A stretch of 64,000 nt of DNA from Chryseobacterium camelliae. GTDB lineage: Bacteria; Bacteroidota; Bacteroidia; Flavobacteriales; Weeksellaceae. The number at the start of each line of letters is the position of its first letter. Position 1 is the first letter of the stretch. The translations under genes were made by a program, and so were the position numbers. Where the stretch lies: contig NZ_JAUTAL010000001.1 of NCBI RefSeq assembly GCF_030818575.1, positions 1,984,001-2,048,000 of the forward strand. Reading direction: 5' to 3'. The notes beneath the pieces are model-generated. The model was not told the DNA's origin and made no database searches. It worked only from the letters and a program-made list of their open reading frames with translations. This document shows positions 17,000 to 26,967 of the stretch, one piece after another.

Positions 17000-19135
17000 A
17001 TGAAAGAGACTTCTAATCCAAAATCAGCACAGTTGGGTCATTCAACAACGGATAATACCGACCAGGCCCTAACCACTAATCAGGGATTGAAAATCAACAA
17101 TGATCAGGATTCGCTTACTGCCGGAGAAAGAGGACCGAGTTTATTGGAGGATTTTATCCTGAGAGAAAAGATCACTCATTTTGACCATGAGAGAATTCCC
17201 GAAAGGATTGTACATGCAAGAGGATCCGGAGCACACGGAGTTTTTAAAATCCATAAAAGCCTTGCAAAATATACCAAAGCCAAGTTCCTTGCCGAAGAAG
17301 GAAAAGAAACGCCGGTTTTCGTGCGTTTTTCCACCGTTGCAGGAAGTGCGGGAAGTACTGATCTCGCCCGGGATGTAAGAGGTTTTGCCATTAAATTTTA
17401 TACGGAAGAAGGGAATTATGACCTTGTAGGGAACAATATTCCGGTATTCTTTATTCAGGATGCCATTAAATTCCCGGACCTGATTCATGCTGTAAAGCCT
17501 GAACCTGACAATGCCATTCCTCAGGCCGCTTCTGCCCATGACACGTTCTGGGACTTTATTTCCCTGATGCCGGAAAGCATGCACATGATTATGTGGGCCA
17601 TGAGCGACAGAGCTATCCCGAGAAGTTACAGGATGATGGAAGGCTTCGGTGTACATACCTTCAAATTTATTAATGAAGAAGGAAAAATGCATTTTGTAAA
17701 ATTTCACTTCAAACCCAAATTAGGGGTGCATTCGGTAGCCTGGGATGAAGCCACTAAAATTTCAGGAAAGGATTCCGATTTCCACAGGAGGGATCTTTGG
17801 GAAGCCATTGAAAACGGTGCTTTTCCGGAATGGGACTTCGGGGTACAGATTATTCCTGAAGAAGACGAACATAAATTCGATTTTGATCTGCTCGACCCTA
17901 CAAAACTGATTCCTGAGGAAGAAGTACCGGTTGAATTGGTAGGAACCCTGACACTGAACAGAAACCCCGATAACTTTTTCGCGGAAACTGAGCAGATCGC
18001 CTTCCATCCGGGACATCTGGTACCCGGAATAGATTTTACAAATGATCCGTTGCTTCAGGGAAGGCTGTTTTCTTATACCGATACTCAGTTATCCAGGTTA
18101 GGATCGCCGAATTTCCACGAAATCCCGATCAACAGATCCATCAATACAGTCCATAACAATCAGCGTGACGGCCATATGCGCCAGGAGATCACGAAAGGCA
18201 AGGTGAGCTACGAACCCAATTCCATTGGAGGAGGATGCCCATTTCAGGCTATGATGAAAAACGGGGGATTTGCCTCACAGGAAGAACGTGTAGACGGAAA
18301 GAAAGTGAGAGCAAGAAGCCAAAGCTTTGTGGATCATTATTCCCAGGCAAAATTATTTTACAACAGCCAGTCCGAGCCTGAAAAAACGCATCTTCAGAAT
18401 GCTCTGATCTTTGAATTGTCTAAAGTAACCATTCCTGCCATCCGTGAAAGAGTGGTTGGACAGCTGAATTTCATCAACAAAGAACTGGCAGCCGCGGTAG
18501 CTAAAAAAGTAGGTGTGAAAATAACGACATTAAAACAGCCCAACGGAAGCATCCCAGCTGACGCCGATCCAAAATCGCTTCAAAGCCCTGAAAAGGAACC
18601 TTCTACCCAAATTTCTGATGCATTAAGCATGAAAAATACGGTTAAAGATACCATTAAGAGCAGGATCATCGGTTTCATTATCGAAGATGGCGTACAGGCA
18701 AAAGAAGTAAACGATTTGAAATCAAAACTTGAAAAAGAAGGCGCTGTTGTACAAATCATTGCCGGAAGCCTCTCAGCTGTAAAGGCAGATGACGGAACCA
18801 CTTTTGAGCCGAAACACTCGCTCACCAGTACAGCCAGCGTTTGTTTTGATGCCTTATATATCGGCAGCGGCAAACAGTCGGCAGAGAATCTGCTGAATGA
18901 GGATAATAAGCCGGGTACCCTTTTATTTGTCAATGAAGCTTATAAGCATTGTAAAGCCATTTATTTCGGTAAAGGAACAGAGGCTGTTTATGATGCGAGC
19001 AACGTGAAAAGTAAAAAGCACGAAGATCCCGCGATCATCACGGCGGATCAGAGCAATTCCGATGAATCCTTTATCAAAGCGGTAGCTCAACATCGTATTT
19101 GGGAATTGGAAAAGGCCAGAAATAATCCGGCATAA
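17000..19135 (+). CDS. katE: Large-subunit catalase (clade 2, HPII type)
   Basis: This 711-residue enzyme dismutates hydrogen peroxide. The heme pocket is complete: His72 in VHARGSGAHG, Asn145 in DLVGNNIPVFF, and the proximal heme Tyr359 in RLFSYTDTQLSRLG. The extra C-terminal domain (about 550-700, starting KSRIIGFIIEDGVQ) is the flavodoxin/GAT-like domain of clade 2 catalases such as E. coli HPII. The N-terminal extension (GPSLLEDFILREKITHFDHE) also fits. It is a single-gene unit with its own terminator. HPII-type catalases are usually made in stationary phase or under stress. Confidence 0.95.
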   Translation: MKETSNPKSAQLGHSTTDNTDQALTTNQGLKINNDQDSLTAGERGPSLLEDFILREKITHFDHERIPERIVHARGSGAHGVFKIHKSLAKYTKAKFLAEEGKETPVFVRFSTVAGSAGSTDLARDVRGFAIKFYTEEGNYDLVGNNIPVFFIQDAIKFPDLIHAVKPEPDNAIPQAASAHDTFWDFISLMPESMHMIMWAMSDRAIPRSYRMMEGFGVHTFKFINEEGKMHFVKFHFKPKLGVHSVAWDEATKISGKDSDFHRRDLWEAIENGAFPEWDFGVQIIPEEDEHKFDFDLLDPTKLIPEEEVPVELVGTLTLNRNPDNFFAETEQIAFHPGHLVPGIDFTNDPLLQGRLFSYTDTQLSRLGSPNFHEIPINRSINTVHNNQRDGHMRQEITKGKVSYEPNSIGGGCPFQAMMKNGGFASQEERVDGKKVRARSQSFVDHYSQAKLFYNSQSEPEKTHLQNALIFELSKVTIPAIRERVVGQLNFINKELAAAVAKKVGVKITTLKQPNGSIPADADPKSLQSPEKEPSTQISDALSMKNTVKDTIKSRIIGFIIEDGVQAKEVNDLKSKLEKEGAVVQIIAGSLSAVKADDGTTFEPKHSLTSTASVCFDALYIGSGKQSAENLLNEDNKPGTLLFVNEAYKHCKAIYFGKGTEAVYDASNVKSKKHEDPAIITADQSNSDESFIKAVAQHRIWELEKARNNPA

Positions 19136-19154
19136 CCAAGTTAAAAATAAAATT

Positions 19155-19201
19155 AAACTGCTCAGCGGATCATTGTATAATGAGGCTGAGCAGTTTTTTT
19201 T
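19155..19201 (+). terminator. Rho-independent terminator after katE
   Basis: AAACTGCTCAGC and GCTGAGCAGTTT form a 12-bp stem, followed by TTTTTTTT, 20 nt after the catalase stop. Confidence 0.9.
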
Positions 19202-19233
19202 ATAAGCTATTGACTGAAATCAGTCCGTGAAAT

Positions 19234-20439
19234 CTATGCATTACTATTTCCCGGAACCCGCTTTTTCCTGACCAGGTTGACCAGCAGGAATAAACCAAAC
19301 AATCCAGCCCATATCCCAAGAACCACCGCTATGAAAATAGGCATGATGGAAGGATGAAGATAATTCGGATGGTAAAACAGCCGGTCAAATGCCTTGAATT
19401 TCTCTTTCAGGGCATTTCTGTCAATGTAGTTCCGGATTCCGTTAAGCGGCTCCTGCCGATGATCGCGGTAAAAGAAAACATCACGGGTAAGCTCTTTGGG
19501 AACGATCTTATTTTCTATGCCGTAGGTATTAAGCATGGCACTCAGCCTGCGGAACGAGTTCAGCATAGAATCTTGGGGATACTTATACAGCAGCTGGTAC
19601 CGGGTTACTGCATTGCGATATTGCTGACTGCGCTCAGGAATGTTGTGTACCGGTATGAAAAGCTGGTTGTTTTCAAGAAAAATACAGATGTTATCATCAT
19701 ATTTCGGATTCACCTCAACTCCTTTGTACACCACTTCTGTACTGTCACCTATTGCTTTCTTTGAAATAATCCGCTTTTTAAATTCGTTCTCATCAATGTC
19801 GGTCACGCTAAGCAATAAACGGGTTTTCTCCCTCAGTGACTTAAGATCATCATTGGCCATCTTTAACGTATCAATACTGTAATAGGCATGTTCTATCGAG
19901 TAATATTCCTTATTGTGAGGATCATAATAAGTTGTGTCCCTTTCTTCTATCACCGGATAAGGTTTCGGGTAGAGGATATTTTCAGGGTTGAATAACTTTT
20001 CCGAGCTGTAGGAAGTATAATTATACAGGAAAGGCCGCAAAACATTGAGCATTGTTTTATCATCATTAAAAGCTTTCTCAGGGAGTTCCGTCCTGATTTT
20101 GGCATTGGCCCCAACGCTATAGCTGATAAAGAACGTTGATGAAAGCAGTGAGACCAGCAATAAAACAGCGCCAATGCGCAGTATTTCCGGGCCGGTATAC
20201 CTGTATCCCGAATGATTCCGTAGGAGCACGATGAGAAACACAGACAGGAACAGGCCGGTAATGAAAATATGCGAAATGGAAACATCGTCATAAAACTTAA
20301 ACCGGTAGAACTCCGTATATATGTTAATTTCTTTGATACTGCTGCTGAATGTAAAGTATCCGTAGATAAAATAAGCGAGATGGATCAATGCCAGTATAAC
20401 AAAGGATATGATCAGCATCCGTTTCAGTTTTCTGTTCAT
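19234..20439 (-). CDS. Membrane protein with large extracytoplasmic domain, unknown function
   Basis: The 401-residue protein has helices at about 8-30, 54-73, 86-108 and 362-388 with a basic C-terminus (RKKRVPG). Between helices three and four lies a soluble domain of about 250 residues, rich in Tyr, Lys and Asp, that ends in a run of helices (NSFRRLSAMLNTYGIENKI). Positive residues flanking the helices suggest this domain is outside the cytoplasm. I recognise no family. It is a single-gene unit, convergent with katE. Confidence 0.65.
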   Translation of the reverse strand: MNRKLKRMLIISFVILALIHLAYFIYGYFTFSSSIKEINIYTEFYRFKFYDDVSISHIFITGLFLSVFLIVLLRNHSGYRYTGPEILRIGAVLLLVSLLSSTFFISYSVGANAKIRTELPEKAFNDDKTMLNVLRPFLYNYTSYSSEKLFNPENILYPKPYPVIEERDTTYYDPHNKEYYSIEHAYYSIDTLKMANDDLKSLREKTRLLLSVTDIDENEFKKRIISKKAIGDSTEVVYKGVEVNPKYDDNICIFLENNQLFIPVHNIPERSQQYRNAVTRYQLLYKYPQDSMLNSFRRLSAMLNTYGIENKIVPKELTRDVFFYRDHRQEPLNGIRNYIDRNALKEKFKAFDRLFYHPNYLHPSIMPIFIAVVLGIWAGLFGLFLLVNLVRKKRVPGNSNA

Positions 20440-20599
20440 GTGATGGTATTAAATGGTGTCCTGAAAAAATAACCATTTTTTTAATAGGAATAAGAATTAT
20501 TATTGATTTTCTTTTGAGGGCTGTATCCTCAATCATGATCAGGCTTTATTTTCTACCTGAAGTTATTATACTTACCACCGGCCTTCACGAATTTCGTGT

Positions 20600-21188
20600 A
20601 CATAAAAACCGCAGGCTTTTAGAATCTAATGTACTCTTCTTTTTTTAACAGTTATTTTCTTAAAATTATATAGTATAAGAAAACTTTTGTGGTTACCATC
20701 TCACTCAAACTCTCTAACTCTCTAACTCTCAAACTCTCCCACTCTCCTATATCCAGTAACAAAACCACGCTTTTATCCTCTCGCAGATCAGCAGATCAAG
20801 CAGCTTTTTTCACGCATTTAAAAATCATAGGTTTTTAGAAAACTTATGTGCTCTTCTGTTTTCAAAGCTGGATTCTTAAAAATTCTAATGTGTCAAAAAC
20901 TTTCGTGCCTGTTGTGGTTTTTCCTCTCCCACGGATTAGCAGATCACGCAGATTATTTTCCCCAAGTGAACCACACCACTTTAATCGTTATTAAAAACCA
21001 CCCCGTCAAAAATTCTCTGAATTTTCGCCACCCCTCCAAAGGAGGGGAATTTTGCAGCTTGCAAAAATACCAGCTGCAAAGGATTTTACGTACACATAAA
21101 AACCGTAGGTTTTTAAAAACTTATGTGCTCTTCCTGTTTTCAAAGCTGGATTCTTAAAAATTCTAAAGTGTCAAAAACTTTTGTGACT
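20600..21188 (+). repeat. Cluster of three dispersed-repeat copies and a short tandem repeat
   Basis: Copies at 20600-20690, 20781-20920 and 21094-21188 share the blocks seen near 11 kb (ACATAAAAACCGTAGGTTTT hairpin, ATGTGCTCTT, TTTTCAAAGCTGGATTCTTA, AAATTCTAA-GTGTCAAAAAC, TTTTGTG). The lead-in of the second copy (20783-20819) is nearly identical to 10911-10946. A CTCTCTAA-type microrepeat occupies about 20707-20747. The rest of 20440-21552 holds no gene that I can support. Confidence 0.75.
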
Positions 21189-21552
21189 TTTGATTCAGTC
21201 GAACCTTTGGTTTGTGATTTTTATTTTCAAACAAACCATATCCATAAATACATATGTATAATATAATTCTTTTATTTTTTTCTTTTCTTAAACACTTGAT
21301 GATCAACCAGATTTCAAAATTTCCAGGTCACGCATTTAAAACTATTCTCAAAAAAGTGATAAAAAAAATAATTTACACTAGTTTATAATTATTTTTAATT
21401 GATTTTAAACTAGATAAAAACCACTAAAAAAAACAAAATAAACAACTTTAAGTCAAGTATTTACTCTTTTAAATCCTTAATAAAAAAATCACAATAAAAG
21501 GAATAAAAAACCAATGTACACACAATTTTAAATCACAAAATTTTGAAAAAAA

Positions 21553-21583
21553 TTTGCAAATACATATATTTTTCCTATTTTTG
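21553..21583 (+). promoter_or_regulatory. Near-perfect Bacteroidetes promoter (TTTG, 19 nt, TATTTTTG)
   Basis: TTTG at 21553-21556 and TATTTTTG at 21576-21583 fit the Bacteroidetes sigma-factor consensus in both boxes and in spacing. Transcription would start near 21589, leaving an AT-rich leader of about 130 nt before the ATG at 21720. This is the best promoter match in the window. Confidence 0.7.
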
Positions 21584-21719
21584 AACAGTTCTAGTTAAAA
21601 GGGAAAAATATGAATGAAAAATATAATTTTAATGATTAATAGATTTAATAAAATAAAATCCATTAAAAATCATCCTCCCTTATTTAATATTTGTAAACTA
21701 ATTTTTTAAATTTTATATT

Positions 21720-22367
21720 ATGAAGAAAACATTATTTGCATTTTCTGCGATTTTTTTACTATCTTGTAACGGTAACGATGATTTGACGAACCCTACTTCT
21801 TCAAACATCAATGAACAGAATAGTGCGAAACCAGAAATGTACAGCAATCAATCACAAAACAAAATTGGAGAGGATATTGATTTATTAAACATTAGCGATT
21901 TGAGCAAGCCAGTAACAAGTGAGTCAACCAATTTCCCTTCTTTGCAGTTTACTAAGCGTATAGATTTTGGCCGTAAAGATAAAAGAACAGCTATTCTAAC
22001 CGGAGTGGATCAAGATGGAAAGATATTCTATTCAACACAAAATGACGGTGTTGTAGACTTCATTGTTAAACCAGTAGTTTCAAATGATTATTCTGATGTT
22101 TGGTATTTAGACGGTGATGGAAATAAAATGTACAGACTTAAACTGGCTTTAAACAAGGATAAAACTGGAGTAACTATAGTCTTTGTAGAATCTTACACGA
22201 ATGGTCCGGAAGGTATAGTTGCAGGACGCCAAAAATGGAGTCAATGTTTTTCAAGCAATGCGGGGTCTGCTCTTGGTGTAACAGGAGCTGTAGTTTCCGG
22301 CTTTACTGGTCCTTGGGGAGTAGCAGGTTGGTATGCAGGTATCGCAGCATATTGTGCTCTTGTATAA
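21720..22367 (+). CDS. Lipoprotein with glycine-rich two-cysteine C-terminal module; bacteriocin-like precursor (hypothesis)
   Basis: The 215-residue protein begins with a lipoprotein signal (MKKTLFAFSAIFLLSC, Cys16), then a disordered Asn/Ser-rich linker (about 20-70) and a beta-rich domain (about 75-165, with YLDGDGNKMYRLKLALNKD). The last 40 residues change character: Cys176, then GSALGVTGAVVSGFTGPWGV and AGWYAGIAAYC with Cys212. This is a small hydrophobic Gly/Ala-rich module bounded by two cysteines, as in several membrane-active bacteriocin cores. Its gene is AT-rich unlike its neighbours, has its own strong promoter and is followed 19 nt later by a small membrane protein. The function is inference; no database family could be tested. 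Confidence 0.6.
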   Translation: MKKTLFAFSAIFLLSCNGNDDLTNPTSSNINEQNSAKPEMYSNQSQNKIGEDIDLLNISDLSKPVTSESTNFPSLQFTKRIDFGRKDKRTAILTGVDQDGKIFYSTQNDGVVDFIVKPVVSNDYSDVWYLDGDGNKMYRLKLALNKDKTGVTIVFVESYTNGPEGIVAGRQKWSQCFSSNAGSALGVTGAVVSGFTGPWGVAGWYAGIAAYCALV

Positions 22368-22386
22368 ATTATAAATTTATTGAAGT

Positions 22387-22626
22387 ATGAAAAAAGGAAA
22401 TTTTATAGTAGCTATTGTATTTTTTATTTTGGGAATATCTGTTTTTTATTTTTTAGGAAATAGTAGTATTAATAATTATAATCCTAACTATATTTATATA
22501 TTGATATTTTCCCTTATTTTTTTAAATCCTTTAATTAAATACATATTTCCAGTTACTAAGAAAATGGGGATTGGTACTCCGGCTTTTTTCCCTAATTTAT
22601 TTAAAAGTATATTTGCTAAAAAATAA
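22387..22626 (+). CDS. Small two-helix membrane protein, possible immunity protein
   Basis: The 79-residue product has two long hydrophobic segments (about 5-23 and 36-56) and a basic C-terminal tail (LFKSIFAKK). It is translated 19 nt after the bacteriocin-like lipoprotein gene and before the shared terminator, so the two form a transcription unit. Small basic two-helix proteins beside secreted toxins often give self-immunity, but nothing in the sequence proves this. It could equally help export or process its partner. Confidence 0.55.
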   Translation: MKKGNFIVAIVFFILGISVFYFLGNSSINNYNPNYIYILIFSLIFLNPLIKYIFPVTKKMGIGTPAFFPNLFKSIFAKK

Positions 22627-22649
22627 AATTATCATTTAATACTTAAAAC

Positions 22650-22686
22650 AATAAGCGCTGAAGTTTTTCGGCGCTTATTTGTTTTT
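22650..22686 (+). terminator. Rho-independent terminator of the 21720-22626 unit
   Basis: AATAAGCGC and GCGCTTATT form a 9-bp stem (extended by G-T and C-G pairs near the loop), followed by TGTTTTTG. It closes the two-gene unit. Confidence 0.85.
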
Positions 22687-23099
22687 GTTCTCATCTTGAA
22701 ATATCTGTCAAAAAATCAGTTTATTTATTAAAACTAATAAAAAGATTACATATTATTCTAAAAATTAAATAGACCCTCTACTTTAAATAAAGCAAATTAG
22801 TTTGAAAACACATCAAAAAATTACCCTTAATATATCCCTTATGCAATATTTTTTCTTTTACTTTTTGACCATACACTCTTCAAAATACAGACTAACCCTT
22901 AATTTTCAAGCCTACCGTCCTTATCCTTTTCTTTTTAACACTTGGAATGTATTGTGTGACATTCATATTTAAAAACAAGACCGACTATGTTTCATCTTAA
23001 TTCTGTTTAAATGACAATACTAAATCCCCCCACCCCATGTAACAAAACACTTTCTAAAAGCGTCTTATCCTAAAAATACTATTCACCAAACTATGAGAC
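22687..23099. other. AT-rich intergenic stretch, nothing recognised
   Basis: About 400 nt of AT-rich DNA without a supportable gene. The S9 peptidase promoter should lie in its right part; no exact TAnnTTTG match was found. Confidence 0.4.
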
Positions 23100-25103
23100 A
23101 TGAATATTAACACAAAAATTTTCGGGATTACCACGCTTGTGATATCCTCCATTATGATGAATGCACAGACCCAAACCAGCAAGCTGCCGGGGGATCCTAC
23201 CCTGGTTTCCACAAAGGCCACTTTCGACAAATTGATGGCGTACGATAAAGGCAACTACAAATACAAAGTGGAAGATTATTTTGCCCGGCCGAAAGCCTCT
23301 CAGTTCAGGGTATCGCCGGATGGGCAGTACCTTTCCTACAAGGAAAAAGACAAGGACGGCAAGAACCATGTGTATGTAAAAAACATCAAGACCGGAACAG
23401 TTACCAAAGCGATTGAGGAAAAAGACGACCTGATCAGAAGCTACGGCTGGCTGGATAAAAAACGGCTGTTCTTTACTCAGGACCGTGGCGGGAATGAAAA
23501 TATCCACCTCTATGCCGCCGACATCGACGGGAAGAACCTGAAAGACCTTACACCTTTTGAAGGGATTACCTTGAATATGGTGCATGTGATTAAGGATACT
23601 CCGTTTGTGATCGTAGCGATGAATAAAAACAACAAGCAGATTTTTGAACCGTATAAAATCAATTTCAATACGGGGGAAATGACACAGCTCTATGAGAACA
23701 AGGATGTCAACAGCCCCATTGACAATTATATTTTTGATAAGGACGGGAACCTCCGCGGATATGGCGTCCTGGAAAACGGACTGACCACAAAGCTGTATTA
23801 CAAAGACCTGCAAACCGGGAAATTCAACCTCCTGAAATCCACCGACTGGAAAGATACGTTCTACATCCTGGATTTCAATGAAAATTCCGGCAACAAGGAT
23901 GAAGCTTATGTAGTAACAAATCTTGACAGCGATAAATCGAGGATTGTGCTGTACGACCTGAAGAAAAATGCCGTGATCAAGGAAGTGTATTCCAATCCGG
24001 ATTTCGATGTGAGCTCCATCAGCCTGGCCGGGAAAAACAGGAAATACGAACTGGATTACATCAGCTATAATGGCATTAAAAATGAAACAATCCCGGTAAG
24101 CCCGTTTTATAAGGAAGTCCATGCCAAACTGACCTCCGAGTTTGGGGACAAGCAGATTTCCGTGGTTTCATCGGATGACAAAGACCAACAGTTGCTGGTG
24201 GTGGTAGACAGCGACAAGCTATACGGAAAATATTATATCTACGATACCAAAACCAAAACCACCAAGCTCCTTTTCGATCTGATGCCACAGCTGAAAGAGG
24301 AAGATATGGCGGAAATGCGCCCGATAGAATTCAAAAGCAGGGACGGCGTAACCATCCATGGATACATTACTCTGCCAAAAGAAGCGCTCCAGGGTAAAAA
24401 AGTACCGCTGATCGTTAATCCCCACGGCGGTCCGCAGGGCATCCGCGATGACTGGGGCTTTAACCCGGAAACGCAACTGTTCGCGAGCCGAGGTTACGCA
24501 ACCTTGCAGGTGAATTTCAGGATTTCAGGAGGTTACGGAAAGGAATTCCAGAAATCGGGCTACAAGCAGATCGGACGGAAAGCAATGGATGATGTGGAAG
24601 ACGGCGTAAAATATGCCATCGCACAAGGCTGGGTCGACAAGGATAAAATCGCCATCTATGGAGGAAGCCACGGCGGCTACGCCACCCTGATGGGACTGAT
24701 CAAGACCCCGGACCTGTATACCTGCGGCGTTGATTATGTTGGCGTATCGAATATCTTCACCTTCTTCGATTCTTTCCCTGAATACTGGAAGCCGTACAAA
24801 GAAATGGTCAAACAGATCTGGTACGACCTGGATAATCCTGAGGAAGCCAAAATTGCCAAAGAAGTGTCACCGGTATATCAGATCGACAAGATCAAGAAAC
24901 CGCTGTTTGTAGTGCAGGGCGCCAATGACCCAAGGGTAAACATCAACGAATCTGACCAAATCGTAAAAGCACTGAGGGCAAAAGGCTTTGAAGTGCCATA
25001 TATGGTAAAATATGATGAAGGCCACGGATTCGGGAAGGAAAAGAACCGAATCGAATTCTACAAGAGCATGCTCGGCTTCTTTGCTGAAAATTTCAACAAA
25101 TAA
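23100..25103 (+). CDS. Secreted S9 family (prolyl oligopeptidase/acylaminoacyl peptidase-like) serine peptidase
   Basis: The 667-residue enzyme has a signal peptide ([20 protein letters not shown], then NAQ), a seven-bladed beta-propeller region (about 60-395, with repeated [13 protein letters not shown] strands) and an alpha/beta-hydrolase domain (about 405-667). The catalytic triad is visible: Ser523 in GGSHGGY, Asp610 in QGANDPRV and His642 in DEGHGF; the oxyanion motif is NPHGGPQG. It probably cleaves peptides in the periplasm. It is a single-gene unit with its own terminator. The codon use is GC-richer than the AT-rich island to its left. Confidence 0.9.
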   Translation: MNINTKIFGITTLVISSIMMNAQTQTSKLPGDPTLVSTKATFDKLMAYDKGNYKYKVEDYFARPKASQFRVSPDGQYLSYKEKDKDGKNHVYVKNIKTGTVTKAIEEKDDLIRSYGWLDKKRLFFTQDRGGNENIHLYAADIDGKNLKDLTPFEGITLNMVHVIKDTPFVIVAMNKNNKQIFEPYKINFNTGEMTQLYENKDVNSPIDNYIFDKDGNLRGYGVLENGLTTKLYYKDLQTGKFNLLKSTDWKDTFYILDFNENSGNKDEAYVVTNLDSDKSRIVLYDLKKNAVIKEVYSNPDFDVSSISLAGKNRKYELDYISYNGIKNETIPVSPFYKEVHAKLTSEFGDKQISVVSSDDKDQQLLVVVDSDKLYGKYYIYDTKTKTTKLLFDLMPQLKEEDMAEMRPIEFKSRDGVTIHGYITLPKEALQGKKVPLIVNPHGGPQGIRDDWGFNPETQLFASRGYATLQVNFRISGGYGKEFQKSGYKQIGRKAMDDVEDGVKYAIAQGWVDKDKIAIYGGSHGGYATLMGLIKTPDLYTCGVDYVGVSNIFTFFDSFPEYWKPYKEMVKQIWYDLDNPEEAKIAKEVSPVYQIDKIKKPLFVVQGANDPRVNINESDQIVKALRAKGFEVPYMVKYDEGHGFGKEKNRIEFYKSMLGFFAENFNK

Positions 25104-25130
25104 AAACGATTCATTATATCATTCATAATA

Positions 25131-25165
25131 AAACCGAAAGCCCATGTTTGGCTTTCGGTTTTTGT
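25131..25165 (+). terminator. Rho-independent terminator after the S9 peptidase
   Basis: AAACCGAAAGCC and GGCTTTCGGTTT form a 12-bp stem with a 7-nt loop and T-tract, 28 nt after the stop. Confidence 0.9.
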
Positions 25166-25254
25166 TTTCAGTAGTATGTATATCTGAATGAATTAGTGAT
25201 TTTCATCTTCAATTAAAAAAAACATTTCTGACCAATCCTGATATCCTTTCAGGA

Positions 25255-25920
25255 TTACTTGGTTTTCTTCGCCATTTTTGAAGCAGCTTCCTCCACAGTC
25301 AATTGCTTATCCCAGATCACTTTTGATTTATAAGCATTATTCAGCATCCCGATGTACTCTTGCATAGAAGGTAATCCCATTTCCTTCCGGCGGTCATCAA
25401 GCATCGTTTCCTGATCTACCGGCCATACATAAACCTCATTACCTACCTTGAAAGTCTGTGTCCCATACGCCTGTTTCTTTCCGGTGAGCATCTGGACACG
25501 GTCGCGAATGGTGGCCAGATCACTTTTTGAGACGTTTCCAACCTGGGCCTGGCTTTCCAGTACCGGCAGATATTTCTGCATGAAAGCAATGTCTGCATGG
25601 TCGATAACCAAAAATATGGCACTGCTCTCTTCCGCAGTCAACCCCTCCGGCCATCCACACTGGTCCAACAGCTGGCTGATGTATAGTTGATTCTGCTTAT
25701 CCGACGCTTTCATTTCCAGCGCCATCTCTTTAATTTTAGAAACATCTCCGGACGGCATTTCTTTTTTAATCCTCGAACGTATCTGCTGATCAGTTTCATG
25801 AATAGCCTTCAGCTTCTCTTTGACCGCTGTATGATCTTTACAATTGATTTCCTGGGCGGAAACGGAAAAAGTGCCTGCAATGATCAACAGTGCAGCTGCT
25901 GCCTGGATTATTTTTATCAT
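25255..25920 (-). CDS. Secreted DUF6624-like protein
   Basis: The 221-residue product has a signal peptide (MIKIIQAAAALLIIAGTFSVSAQ). Its body shows the pattern of the DUF6624 family: QCGWPEG, a helix with IDHADIAFMQKYLPVLE, then SDLATIRDRVQMLTGKKQAY followed by GTQ. DUF6624 proteins are common as periplasmic or lipid-anchored proteins of Bacteroidetes, with unknown function. The C-terminal helix is Lys-rich (SKMAKKTK). It is convergent with the S9 peptidase and stands alone. Confidence 0.75.
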   Translation of the reverse strand: MIKIIQAAAALLIIAGTFSVSAQEINCKDHTAVKEKLKAIHETDQQIRSRIKKEMPSGDVSKIKEMALEMKASDKQNQLYISQLLDQCGWPEGLTAEESSAIFLVIDHADIAFMQKYLPVLESQAQVGNVSKSDLATIRDRVQMLTGKKQAYGTQTFKVGNEVYVWPVDQETMLDDRRKEMGLPSMQEYIGMLNNAYKSKVIWDKQLTVEEAASKMAKKTK

Positions 25921-26256
25921 AGAATATGGTGTTAAAACATTAAGAATAAAGGTACTGTAATCAGAGCAATGAATATATCCTTATTTTTAAGTATTTTTTA
26001 TATCTATTTGTTTCAGAATTTCTTTAAATCCCATCAATGCTCTCCATAATTATCCGCATAATCCATATTTTTAAATCCATGTAGCAAGACATGTCCGTAA
26101 AAATTTAATCCAGCAGGAGCATCGAAATTTCGATTATGATATTTTATTTACAGACTATAATCTTGATATCCCTCCATTGTAAGAGTAATATTGCTTTCCT
26201 CATAAAAAGCTTTATTATCAGGATACTTGATGTTTCGTTGAAACACTCATTATATA
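25921..26256. other. Intergenic stretch, nothing recognised
   Basis: AT-rich DNA between two leftward genes, with only short frames and no repeat copy. It should hold the promoter of the DUF6624 gene, but I find no exact consensus match. Confidence 0.4.
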
Positions 26257-26288
26257 GAAAAAGCCACTCAGATCATGTCTGAATGGCT
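26257..26288 (-). terminator. Rho-independent terminator of the 26349-26708 gene
   Basis: On the minus strand AGCCATTCAGA and TCTGAGTGGCT pair (one G-T), followed by TTTTTC, about 60 nt after the stop codon. Confidence 0.75.
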
Positions 26289-26348
26289 AAATGATAAGCT
26301 ATGACTAATATGGTTTATTAATATACAATATTCATCATTCTGTTTTCA

Positions 26349-26708
26349 TTACTTACTTTTTTCAAGCGTCAGCTTTCCCGCCAGTTTGGAAACCTTTAAA
26401 AGGCCTTTCCCTAACTTTTTGATGGATGCGCTGTCCTTTTCATTTTCCGCTTTATCAGCGGCTTCTATTGTAGCATTGCCTAATTTTTCAAGCAGGCTGC
26501 AGATTTTTTTGTTGTCTTTTTCAGCCATGGCATCCTTCAGTTTTTCAAGATCGTGAAGGATCGGAGCAAAACCTCTGCGGCCTTTTAGCATCTTGATCCA
26601 GCTGGTGATGTTGGGTGCAGCACCGGTTTTGGATTCTTTCTCAATACCGGTTTCTACCAGCTCAATTGTTTTTTCAACGTGTTCTAATTCAGATTGTTGG
26701 TTGTCCAT
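26349..26708 (-). CDS. Small helical cytoplasmic protein, unknown function
   Basis: The start was set to the internal ATG at 26708 (MDNQQSELEHVEKTIELVET) because the extension to 26762 encodes a Cys/His/Thr stretch unlike the rest. The 119-residue product is strongly charged and helical (KKICSLLEKLGNATIEAADK, EKDSASIKKLGKGLLKVSKL) without membrane helices, cysteines apart from one, or known motifs. Repeated heptad-like Leu spacing suggests a helical bundle. No family recognised; single-gene unit. Confidence 0.6.
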   Translation of the reverse strand: MDNQQSELEHVEKTIELVETGIEKESKTGAAPNITSWIKMLKGRRGFAPILHDLEKLKDAMAEKDNKKICSLLEKLGNATIEAADKAENEKDSASIKKLGKGLLKVSKLAGKLTLEKSK

Positions 26709-26967
26709 AATTTTGTTTTTTGATGTGAAATGGGTATCACAATAGGTGGCCACAATCTGCATATTTGGAAAAAATTAGTATATAATTATACTTTATATTT
26801 CAATATCTTAATATCTTTCTGATCAGATTTTTACCGTATTAATAAGCTATAGCCATACCTGGAATTTTCAAAACACCAATGATATGCATACAATATTTAT
26901 ACAGTCTGATTGCTAAATCCCTATTATTTGGCATGCAATTGGTTCAGGAAGGGAAAAAATAAATATT

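Noticed and set aside
20700..20750. CTCTCTAA tandem repeat as a CRISPR or minisatellite
   Set aside because: The units are about 8 nt with no spacers; it is only a short microrepeat.
21720..22367. Calling the lipoprotein a halocin- or class II-type bacteriocin
   Set aside because: Only two cysteines and no family-specific motif; I keep it as a hypothesis without a family name.
23091..24122. Long minus-strand frame (343 codons) opposite the S9 peptidase
   Set aside because: It lies entirely within a well supported peptidase gene; GC-rich third positions of the real gene explain the open antisense frame.
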